From Stieleria tagensis (GTDB taxonomy: Bacteria > Planctomycetota > Planctomycetia > Pirellulales > Pirellulaceae), in contig NZ_JAMYFE010000044.1 in NCBI RefSeq assembly GCF_024129865.1, forward strand, positions 1 to 64,000: a stretch of 64,000 bases of DNA, read 5' to 3'. The notes beneath the pieces are model-generated. The model did no database searches and was not told the DNA's origin. It saw only the letters and a list, made by a program, of their open reading frames with translations. Below are positions 18,405-25,900 of this stretch, piece after piece. The translations under genes and the position numbers were made by a program. How positions within the stretch are numbered: position 1 is the first letter of the stretch; every line of letters begins with the position of its first letter.

Positions 18405-18408
18405 CCAT

Positions 18409-19005
18409 TTAAGTCGTAAGTCCATATTTGAACGGAGGTTGGTCACCAGTCGGCGCAAGTCGTCTGAGCATCCTTCCGATCGATGCGACGTGGATCATTG
18501 CCTCGCTTGATTCTGTTCGGTGTTCATAGTCGCGGCTTAGTCGCCGCCAGCGTCCAAGCCAGCTGAATGTTCGTTCCACGATCCAACGCTTGGGAAGCAG
18601 CACGAATTCTTTTGCTCCCTTGGGACGCCGAATGACTTCCAGCTCCCAAGTCAGATTTTTTTGACGAGCAAGCCACGAATTCAAAGCGTGATTAGCGTAC
18701 TTCGAATCGGCCCAAATAACTTGCAATCGCGGTTGTCTAGATTGCGAAAGCTGCTTCATGACCGGTCCAGCTGCATACGCATCGTCGACCGATGCGATCG
18801 TCACCGTGACGGCAAGCAGCAATCCAAGCGTATCGACCGCGATGTTGCGCTTTCGTCCCGTGATTTTCTTGCCTCCATCGTATCCATGGCTTCCACCTCG
18901 TTCGCTTGTTTTGACGCTTTGACTATCGATACTACCCGCGCTGGGCTCCATTTCTTCGCTGAGGACTTCCAGCATTCGGATCGCTCCGACGAGTTGATCG
19001 TTCAC
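18409..19005 (-). CDS. IS5-family transposase, catalytic part (orfB)
   Basis: A 198-codon frame carrying the catalytic RNase H-like domain. The DDE residues are visible: D in SIDSQSVKT, D in VIWADSKYANH, and E in WIVERTFSWLGRW. Typical IS5 landmarks are GYDGGKKITGRKR and the basic C-terminal part. The GTG start at 19005 overlaps the stop of the upstream frame as GTGA, and the frame is -1 relative to it, so the full enzyme may come from a -1 frameshift or by coupled re-initiation. Its promoter-proximal terminal repeat is separated from it by the nested ISKra4 element, which probably reduces or alters expression. Confidence 0.9.
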   Translation of the reverse strand: MNDQLVGAIRMLEVLSEEMEPSAGSIDSQSVKTSERGGSHGYDGGKKITGRKRNIAVDTLGLLLAVTVTIASVDDAYAAGPVMKQLSQSRQPRLQVIWADSKYANHALNSWLARQKNLTWELEVIRRPKGAKEFVLLPKRWIVERTFSWLGRWRRLSRDYEHRTESSEAMIHVASIGRMLRRLAPTGDQPPFKYGLTT

Positions 19006-19259
19006 AGCGTTCCATCGTCACGCCACTTGGCGAAGTAGTCGTACACCGTGCTTTTGGCAAGAAGGCCATGAGGAAGCATGCCCCACTGGCAGCCGCTGCG
19101 GCATTGGTAGAGGAACGTATTGACAACTTCGCGCATATCAACGCTACGTGGTCGCCCGCCTTTCCGACTCCTGCGAGGTCGCGGAATCAGCTCGTTGATG
19201 ATTTCCCACTGCTGGTCGGTCAGATCGCTTGGGTAACGCTTTCGGTCGCCGTCGGTCAT
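19002..19259 (-). CDS. IS5-family transposase, N-terminal part (orfA)
   Basis: An 85-codon frame, MTDGDRKRYPSDLTDQQW onward, with the DUF4096-like N-terminal domain of IS5-type transposases (IINELIPRPRRSRKGGRPR, FLYQCRSGCQWGMLP, VYDYFAKWRDDGTL). It ends in a four-base overlap with orfB. The ISKra4 element is inserted 21 bp upstream of its ATG. Confidence 0.88.
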   Translation of the reverse strand: MTDGDRKRYPSDLTDQQWEIINELIPRPRRSRKGGRPRSVDMREVVNTFLYQCRSGCQWGMLPHGLLAKSTVYDYFAKWRDDGTL

Positions 19260-19279
19260 CGCACACTCCGTTGCTTCGA

Positions 19280-19288
19280 GGAGCCCAT
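19280..19288. repeat. 9-bp target-site duplication of the ISKra4-family element, left
   Basis: GGAGCCCAT immediately before the left terminal repeat; the same nine bases follow the right terminal repeat at 21012-21020. Confidence 0.92.
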
Positions 19289-19307
19289 GGGTGCATGTCA
19301 GGGATTG
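19289..19307 (+). repeat. ISKra4-family terminal inverted repeat, left
   Basis: GGGTGCATGTCAGGGATTG, exact complement of 20993-21011. Confidence 0.93.
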
Positions 19308-19313
19308 TAGTTT

Positions 19314-20582
19314 CTAGGCGGCCTGCGCGGAGGGTTGGCTGCGTCTGAGGGTGGATTGCCCGGGGCGATGGCTCAGTAGGCGGACCAGTCGATCGTCGTC
19401 ACTCAAGGCTGCGGCACGAATTTGGAGAATCGCCTCGGCACCGGCCGGGTTGTTCCAGAACATTTCCGTCCCCTTAGTCCGATAATTCATCTCCTTGACC
19501 GCCGACTCCATCCAAGCACTCGTCGTCGGCAGACCTCGCATCCGGTACTCGTCGTAGCGCATCCGATCCTGATTGTTTTCCAAGTATCCAATCACACGCC
19601 GCAACTGCTCGCGCGGATCATCCTCCTCGGCGTCCGCGGGCGGCGTACCGACGCGAGTTTGCTGAGATTTCAGTGCGGCGATGACCAGACCAACATCGCC
19701 CTGCCAAACTTTCGTCATCCACGCCAGGTAAGCGTTCCAGGCTTCATCGGTTTTTCCAAAACACAGCAACGATGCGGTGAACAGATAAGTTACGGCGTGA
19801 GTGAAATCGAGAATTGCGGTGTAGTCGTGAAAGTGCTCGGCGTGGATTGTCCAGTTACAGGTCAAACCATCGGCAACATACGCCTTGCGAGGAGCCTCAT
19901 CAAAACGGCGTCGCTTTGCTTCACGCGCCATCTGATCGCCGAACTGTTTGGAGTTCTTCATGCTCGCGATCACCGTGCGAAGTAATCGTTGAGGCTTGTG
20001 AGAAGCTTTTGTTTTACACGCTTGGTCTTGCTCTGGATCTTCCTGTTCTTGGGGCAAGGAGTCATCTGAGCCAGCATTTTCTTTGGTTTTTGCTTTCTCG
20101 GTCAGTTTCGCAACATGGTCGGCATCTAGAAAACAGGTTGGCGGTTCGGGCTGCGGATCGACCTCGGATGTCTCGCTGGTGGCGCTCACAAAGGTGGCGT
20201 TCTTGGTTTCGTTCCATCCTTTGGCATCCAGGTGGACGCCGGGACCGCAACCTATCTTACGAGTCCGTATCCGCCCTCCATCAAATGCAACAATCGCCAA
20301 CGAAGGGACCGACACCTCACCGGTAAGGATTTTCTGCCAATGCTCTTGCTCGGCAGCTTCGAGATCGTTGCCGACTTCCAAAGCGACGCGTTCAATCGTA
20401 TTGGTTGAAACATCCAAGCCAAGGACTCGCTTCATCACAATGGATGCTCGTTTGAGCGACCGCGTTTCGGCATCAAGAATCACCATCTGCCGCTTGAATC
20501 CGGGAGTCGATTCTCGTGGATCAAGTCCGAGTGCTTCACGCTGAGGGAAAAAAAGACCGACGACAGCGACGGCAGTGGGCAA
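19314..20582 (-). CDS. ISKra4-family transposase, C-terminal catalytic frame
   Basis: A 422-codon frame. After the frame junction it reads FFPQREALGLDPRE and continues through the family's helical region to a catalytic domain with acidic residues at IVAFDGGRIRTRK, AYVADGLTCNW and SAWMESAVKEMNYR, the expected D-D-E positions. The annotated opening (TTG at 20582) lies inside the upstream frame, so true initiation is probably at the ATG at 20889 with a frame change. A variable acidic/polar stretch in the middle (PQEQEDPEQDQ) may be a linker. Confidence 0.87.
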   Translation of the reverse strand: MPTAVAVVGLFFPQREALGLDPRESTPGFKRQMVILDAETRSLKRASIVMKRVLGLDVSTNTIERVALEVGNDLEAAEQEHWQKILTGEVSVPSLAIVAFDGGRIRTRKIGCGPGVHLDAKGWNETKNATFVSATSETSEVDPQPEPPTCFLDADHVAKLTEKAKTKENAGSDDSLPQEQEDPEQDQACKTKASHKPQRLLRTVIASMKNSKQFGDQMAREAKRRRFDEAPRKAYVADGLTCNWTIHAEHFHDYTAILDFTHAVTYLFTASLLCFGKTDEAWNAYLAWMTKVWQGDVGLVIAALKSQQTRVGTPPADAEEDDPREQLRRVIGYLENNQDRMRYDEYRMRGLPTTSAWMESAVKEMNYRTKGTEMFWNNPAGAEAILQIRAAALSDDDRLVRLLSHRPGQSTLRRSQPSAQAA

Positions 20583-20889
20583 CCGATTCGGTCAACTCGA
20601 TGGGGCCGTCCATCGAGTGGACTTGCCGCCGCGTAGGTTCTACCCGGCACTCCTTGCTGCAATCGGGACACTTGATTCGTTGGCCCTGTTCCAACGCCAC
20701 ATCGGTCGCCCGGGTGGACTGGATCATCTGACTCAGACGCTGGCCCACTTCGTGCGCAGGGATCTCGATTTGATCGAAATGGGGCGTCCCCGGACCCTGC
20801 TGTTGAGCCTGCATCTGGGCGGCCACCTCAGCGGCCTGCTTCAACAAATCGGCGAGTTTTTTATCCAGTTGATTCTGATTCGCATCCAT
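20536..20889 (-). CDS. ISKra4-family transposase, N-terminal zinc-finger frame
   Basis: A 117-codon frame opening at the ATG at 20889. It contains a helical N-terminus (LDKKLADLLKQAAEVAAQMQ) and a zinc-binding region with CPDCSKEC and HCRRCRRSFF. It runs out at FFPSA-stop just after a run of seven T on the minus strand (20548-20554). Loss of one T would give SFFPQRE and join it to the catalytic frame. This could be an indel that inactivates the transposase or a site of transcriptional slippage. Confidence 0.85.
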   Translation of the reverse strand: MDANQNQLDKKLADLLKQAAEVAAQMQAQQQGPGTPHFDQIEIPAHEVGQRLSQMIQSTRATDVALEQGQRIKCPDCSKECRVEPTRRQVHSMDGPIELTESVAHCRRCRRSFFPSA

Positions 20890-20992
20890 GCGACGGTCTC
20901 CAAAAAGTTACCCGGACCATGACAGCATGCGTAGCTTAACCCAGGAACCCGAAAAACTCCTATTGCGATTTTGCCCCAATCCTGGGCTGCCG

Positions 20993-21011
20993 CAATCCCT
21001 GACATGCACCC
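20993..21011 (-). repeat. ISKra4-family terminal inverted repeat, right
   Basis: CAATCCCTGACATGCACCC, exact complement of 19289-19307. Confidence 0.93.
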
Positions 21012-21020
21012 GGAGCCCAT
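21012..21020. repeat. 9-bp target-site duplication of the ISKra4-family element, right
   Basis: GGAGCCCAT, identical to 19280-19288. Confidence 0.92.
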
Positions 21021-21054
21021 AGTGTGGCGTTTATTGGTATTTCAGCAAACAGCA

Positions 21055-21070
21055 GTTTCCGGATAGGTTC
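21055..21070 (-). repeat. IS5-family terminal inverted repeat, right
   Basis: GTTTCCGGATAGGTTC, complement of 18389-18404, followed by the TA target at 21071-21072. Its last base together with TA forms the TAG stop of the adjacent 97-residue gene. Confidence 0.92.
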
Positions 21071-21363
21071 TAAGCTGAAATCTGCCGAGCTAACTTAGGT
21101 ATTTCGTCGAGAACAATCGCCTTTCCAGTAAAAAGATCTGTAACTTCGAACCCATCAGACACTAGGTGAACCATAGCCTTTTCAAGTTCGGTTTCAAAAC
21201 GCGGGTCGTCCATTGTTTTGAATGGGATGGAGATCCCAAGCACAACCTCGCTGCCAGAGATTACGACAGGGAAGAACTCAAGCAACTCGATTGCAGACAG
21301 TAGCTCATGCAAAAGCTGCAAATTCTGTTCACCGTGCTTTTCAGCTGAAAAATTATATGACAT
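21070..21363 (-). CDS. Small protein, candidate immunity protein for the RHS nuclease toxin
   Basis: A 97-residue soluble, acidic protein with no recognised family. It starts two bases after the end of the preceding small gene and is third in the series toxin (22895-21681), mutated toxin tip (21674-21366), this gene. Its stop codon is at the junction with the IS5-family element: the ancestral TAA (GCT-TAA-AGC) has become TAG, made of TA plus the first base of the element, so the protein is unchanged. Size, charge and position right after the toxin genes suggest immunity function; this is inference from genomic context only. Confidence 0.6.
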   Translation of the reverse strand: MSYNFSAEKHGEQNLQLLHELLSAIELLEFFPVVISGSEVVLGISIPFKTMDDPRFETELEKAMVHLVSDGFEVTDLFTGKAIVLDEIPKLARQISA

Positions 21364-21365
21364 GG

Positions 21366-21674
21366 CTAGTTCGTTAAGAATTCGATCAAAACCTGCACTC
21401 CGCGATTCGCGGACTTATTGACAATCGTTTCCCGCGTCAGTTCGAGGTGTTTCTTGCTGACCCGCTGCCCTCGTAGGTCGAATCGAACTCTCTGTGAACT
21501 CCCATGTGGCAAGTGCTTGTGAAACTGCAAGATTCTAGCGCATACAAACTTCACCACTCGATTTCTGTTTGCTTCACCGATGAAGTATACATTGAGGACA
21601 TGAAGCGCCTCATTGTTTACATCATCATATGCTTCGGGCGTTACAATTCCCCAATTGAAATCTGCTTCTTCCAT
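21366..21674 (-). CDS. Diverged, probably inactive copy of the PD-(D/E)XK toxin tip
   Basis: A 102-residue protein whose C-terminal 75 residues align with the end of the nuclease toxin at 21681-22895: compare LPHGSSQRVRFDLRGQRV here with LPKGTHQRIVIDIRGQDV there, and VQVLIEFLTN with VSVEFLQ. The catalytic E-V-K-N of the toxin is H-V-L-N here, so the essential Lys is lost, and the upstream P-D reads P-E. It starts six bases after the toxin gene's stop. It could be a decayed orphan tip, or a catalytically dead homologue that binds the toxin or its target; sequence does not decide. No signal peptide. Confidence 0.65.
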   Translation of the reverse strand: MEEADFNWGIVTPEAYDDVNNEALHVLNVYFIGEANRNRVVKFVCARILQFHKHLPHGSSQRVRFDLRGQRVSKKHLELTRETIVNKSANRGVQVLIEFLTN

Positions 21675-21680
21675 CGCCTG

Positions 21681-22895
21681 TTACTGCAAAAACTCAACTG
21701 ATACGCTCGAAGTCCGAGTAATCGTAAGAATGTTGCTTCTCACCCGCATCAAAAGCGAGTCTGGCACATCCTGCCCCCTAATGTCAATTACGATTCTTTG
21801 GTGCGTGCCTTTCGGGAGGTTGCTAAGCCGCTGGAAATATTGGTGGCGAATCGTATTGTACAAGCTTGCACGATTGCTGGGTTGAAGAAGATTGTAGTTT
21901 TTGACTTCGAGCGATTCACCAAAAATGAAATTATCTGGACGCACACTACCACGACTGCCATACGGGACTTCTTTTCCGTTACTAAATGAGACTTGCGGTT
22001 GATGATTTGGATTCTGTCCGTTCACGTCAATCTCGGATTGCCGCGGACTCGGCCTATCTCCATTTTTATTTGAGCCATCGCCATCGCATTTTCCCGCTGC
22101 ATTGTGTACTAAATGCCCGAGCTTTCCCACATGGTAGACGTGGGTTCCGTTGACTTCGATGTTGAAGACCACGGCAGCAGTAAGCGAATCTCGACTTATG
22201 CGAACCTGATGCGTTTCGGCGGTCGAGCCCAACCCAAGTGTTCGTGAGGTTGATTCCAGCGCTGCGGCAGCGACAAACTGACGCGTCGTTGCATCCCAAA
22301 TGGGGTGTCCGCTGGTGCAGATGATAGGGGCTGGCTCGTCTTCGATCTGCAATTCGACGAGGTCGTCGCAGGTGTGTCGGAAGGTTCCTGTGACGACTTG
22401 GCCTTCACCGCTTTGAATCGCTGGGCAGGGTTTGATGTGCAGCCCAGCTGCTAGGCCGTCGATGTCCAGTTCTTCAATCTGGATCCGGAAACGACCGTCG
22501 CCTGTCGCACCGGTCTGCTCAAGCCATGACAGTGGACGTAGCAATTTCACTTCGACCAAGTCGCCGTTGTGTTTCTGCACCTGCAACTCGATCAGTCGCC
22601 AGGTCTGTGGATCTGGTTCGGGATCGTCTGTCGGGGAGAGTCCCTCGGGTAGCTGCGATGGGATCCGGTCCCCACAACGAACCTGTTCGATGGGTTTGGT
22701 GATCAGGTCGGCTTGCGTGGGCAGCGCAGAGGAGACCGTGATGGTCTCGAGCGCTGAGGCAGCCACGGGGGCTGAGGCCAGCCAGGGCGTGAGGCGTGGG
22801 GCAAGGCACCACGTAGCTATCAGCAGCAGGGCTGCCGTGGCAACGGCGCGTGGCTTGGATCGTGTGACCGGGCTAGGGTGGATTAAGTTGGACAT
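21681..22895 (-). CDS. HINT C-terminal half plus PD-(D/E)XK nuclease toxin tip
   Basis: A 404-residue protein. A hydrophobic segment at about 16-37 (TAALLLIATWCLAPRL) is followed by HINT-domain blocks: TKPIEQVRCGDRI near 66, the T-x-x-H-type block CTSGHPIWD with His197, and the C-terminal VYHVGKLGHLVHN ending in His264-Asn265. The HINT Cys that should start the domain is not here but in the preceding RHS protein. After a variable linker comes a nuclease-like tip with Asp321 (RPDNFIFG), Glu330 and Lys332 (EVKNY), a PD-(D/E)XK arrangement. By analogy the tip is the toxic payload released by HINT. Its reading frame remains open upstream through the end of the RHS gene, in the -1 frame, so a single indel could explain the split. 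Confidence 0.8.
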   Translation of the reverse strand: MSNLIHPSPVTRSKPRAVATAALLLIATWCLAPRLTPWLASAPVAASALETITVSSALPTQADLITKPIEQVRCGDRIPSQLPEGLSPTDDPEPDPQTWRLIELQVQKHNGDLVEVKLLRPLSWLEQTGATGDGRFRIQIEELDIDGLAAGLHIKPCPAIQSGEGQVVTGTFRHTCDDLVELQIEDEPAPIICTSGHPIWDATTRQFVAAAALESTSRTLGLGSTAETHQVRISRDSLTAAVVFNIEVNGTHVYHVGKLGHLVHNAAGKCDGDGSNKNGDRPSPRQSEIDVNGQNPNHQPQVSFSNGKEVPYGSRGSVRPDNFIFGESLEVKNYNLLQPSNRASLYNTIRHQYFQRLSNLPKGTHQRIVIDIRGQDVPDSLLMRVRSNILTITRTSSVSVEFLQ

Positions 22896-22960
22896 CGGTC
22901 GGTTTCGTAAGAGGCGGTTGTGTTTGTTGTAAGAGATTCTTGATGCGTTTGTCGCAAGAA

Positions 22961-25900
22961 TTAGATCTTGCCGGTGGCGAGCAGGGTGAGCAATTCATCG
23001 TCGATCTGCGTTGCCGCGTCACGCTCGTGTTCAGCCGCTGTGGTTGCGAACATCCAATCGACACCTAACGAGTCATTTGGCTCTGGTTCCTCGTTTGGTT
23101 TCTCCATACGTCTGCGACGATCGCGAACGGCAAAGGCGGCAACCAGAGCAGCTCCGCCGATTGCGTCGCAGAGAGTGAAACCGTCGCCCGCGACCTGATT
23201 GCGGTGCAGATTTGCCACCGAAGGGGGAAATGCGTCATGGACACCCACGACCACTGGGGTTCCTGCAACGAAGCATCGAGCTCGTGCACTGAACACCATC
23301 AACGCGAGATTGGCCGCGCCGCAGACGGCTTCGGACCATTGCACGGCTGTCATCTCATTGGCGCGAGCTGTCGCGGCATTGATCGCCATGCCAAACGTGG
23401 CATTGGGGTCTTTCGCCAGTTCGTAGGCGCTTCTGATCCAGGTTTCAGCTTGCCCCATAACGCTGAACAGATTGGCATTGCTTAGCAGCCCTGCCAACGA
23501 CACTGCCGTTTCTTTGATCATCACCGCCTGCATCGTCAATTGAAACGCCATGCCCGCCCCACCCGGCATCAGTGACGTCACCACATTCATGACATGCATT
23601 GCTTTTTCTACCGAAAGCGACAACATTTCGGCATCATCGATCGGGACTTCGATTCCATCCGCATTCAGTTTCGTCGTCCTGAACTCGCCTCCAATAAGCA
23701 CTTGCAGCGCGGTCATCGCGCCAGCTTCGGCGCCGGTCTTGCCATCAAACTCGCCCTTGAGATAGAGCTGGATTGCCGGACAAAGTGTGTCGACAGCTGC
23801 CATCGCACCACGCGCGACGGCGCATTCGCTGATCGCCAAATTTCCTGACGGATCTACATAGTCCAGTGGGTTATTGCCGACGTAGCGGTACAGGTTTGTG
23901 TCGCCGGATGCAAACCCGATCGGATCCTGGCTGATAAACCGCCCATTGGCCGGATCGTAAAAACGAGCTCGATAGTAGAACAATCCAAGCGCGTCGTCCC
24001 ATTCGCGACCGGTGTACGTGAATCGATCTGCGGCCACTGGGTTACTTTGCGCTTGGATTTGACCGAAACTATCGTAAGTGTTTTGGTTGACCACCGCGCC
24101 GTTGTCATCAATCAGTTCTCGTACGGTTCCCAGCCGGTCGGTGAGATACCATGTCGTGCCCTCACCCGGCCGCCAGCGGGCTGCGATTTGATCGACGCCG
24201 TCGTTGTAGAGGTAGCGAGCCGAGACAGCGTTCGAATCATCGAAGTCGGCCCAGGTATGTGCTCCGTCGTAGAGAGTGTGACGTACCTGCGCGACCAACG
24301 GTCCGGAACCGTCCGGATCATGGCTGCGAGTGATCAGACGATCAAAGACATCGAAGGTGTTGGCGACGGACCCAAGCAGCTCGCCGGCTGAGTCGAATTG
24401 CTGCGCTAGAACCAGGCGATTTCGATGATCATAGGAATAGTCGGTGTAGCCCAGAGTCAGTTTGTCTGTCTTGCGGGTTAGATTCCCTTCCGGGTCATAC
24501 CGGTAGGTGAACTGACTGTCTGCTTGCAAGCGGTTGCCAGCCTCCGTCACTGACTGGTCTGAGAGCCGATTTCCGTTTTGGTCGTACTGGTAACTCTCGC
24601 TGAGGATCCCGTCGATCGATGCCGTGAGCAGTTGCCCAGAAGCATCACGTGCGAAGTAAAACGTTCGGCCGTGATGAATTTCCTGTATCAGTTGGTTCGC
24701 CAAGTCGCGCGTGTAGTCATAGTCGACCAAGACCGTGTCGGCAGCATCACGATGCGTCAGATCGGTCAACCTTGCGTTGACATCAAACTGAAAATTCGTC
24801 GAGGAAACCAATTCGGAATCGTCGACAGATTGAAAACGCCGGAGAGTCGAAATCAGGCCGCGCGGGTCATAGTCGTAGCGAAGGCTGGCATCGTCGACCG
24901 AACCGCCCGACCAGGTTCGCCCGGCAAGTTGGTTTCGGCTGTCATACTCGCTGGTGACCGTGACGCCCGTGTTGTCGTAGACCGCCGTGCGGTTTCCCGC
25001 TGCGTCAAAAACATAACTGAGTACGACATGGGGCACGTTTGCAGTTCCCGCATTGTCGACCGTGAGGACACGATTGAGTGCGTCATAACGGTTCGAGTAT
25101 TGACTGGACACATCAGAGGCGCCGAGCAGATTGCCGACAGCGTCGTATCTGTATTGAACGTGATTGACCGCAGACGTACCCTGCCACCAAGTTTCTGTAT
25201 CCAGACGATCCAAGAGATCGTAGCTGAATTCAATCCGTCGCCCATTTCGGTCGACCACTTCGACCAGGTTGCCGACTTGGTCGTAGTCGCTGAAAGACGA
25301 CTGTCCCAAGGAATCGGTCACACGAATGATACGGCCAAGGTTGTCATAGGCAAATGCCGTTTCGTTGTTGACTGGATCCTGGACGCTGACGACGTTTCCG
25401 TTGTGGTCGTATTGAAAGCGAGTGGTGGCCGATCGTGGATCGGTCATCGTCAGGCGACGATTCAAGTTGTCATAGGTTGCTGTCGTTGTCCGGTCGATTG
25501 GATCGGTGACGCTGACGACATTGCCGACGGCATCATAGTCCCACGTCCAAGTTCCGGTCAGCGGATCGGTTTGTTCGACGACCCGATCAAGTCCGTCGTA
25601 TTCAAAAAGACTCACTTGGTTGCTAGCGTCGATCGATCGAATCACACGTCCCTTCGCATCGTATTCGAGACGTTCCACCGCCCCCGTGGGGTCGGTCCAT
25701 TTCACCGGACGATTCAGTTCGTCATATTCAATGGCACGTGTGATCGACCGCTTGTCGGTCACATGGGTGCGATTCCCATTGTCGTCATAGTTGTACTGGA
25801 AGGAGTTTCCGAGCGGGTCGGTCGTTTTCGTCAACCGGTTTCGCAGATCATATTCGTACGAGTGAGTGTGCTGGTTGAAGTCCTGTTCGCTTAGCAGATT

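Larger units (their letters stand above)
19289..21011 (-). mobile_element. ISKra4-family insertion sequence nested in the IS5-family element
   Basis: A 1723-bp element with perfect 19-bp terminal inverted repeats (GGGTGCATGTCAGGGATTG at 19289-19307, complement at 20993-21011) and a 9-bp target duplication, GGAGCCCAT, on both sides. It lies in the leader of the IS5-family transposase. The transposase is in two frames on the minus strand with an overlap at a run of seven T. Perfect ends and duplication indicate that insertion is recent relative to decay. Confidence 0.93.
18389..21070 (-). mobile_element. IS5-family insertion sequence (IS427-like), interrupted by an ISKra4-family element
   Basis: The ends are perfect 16-bp inverted repeats, GAACCTATCCGGAAAC at 18389-18404 and its complement at 21055-21070, flanked on both sides by TA (18387-18388 and 21071-21072), a 2-bp target duplication. 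Removing the nested element (19289-21011) and one copy of its 9-bp duplication leaves about 950 bp, a normal size for this group. It encodes two overlapping transposase frames with an intact DDE set. Before insertion the target was a near-palindrome, CAGCTTTAAGCTG. The element entered exactly within the stop codon of the 97-residue gene at 21070-21363. Confidence 0.92.

Noticed and set aside
24578-25894. 438-codon open frame on the plus strand
   Set aside because: It is antisense to the RHS/YD repeats; the periodic codon pattern of the repeats keeps the opposite strand open. No start context or family match.
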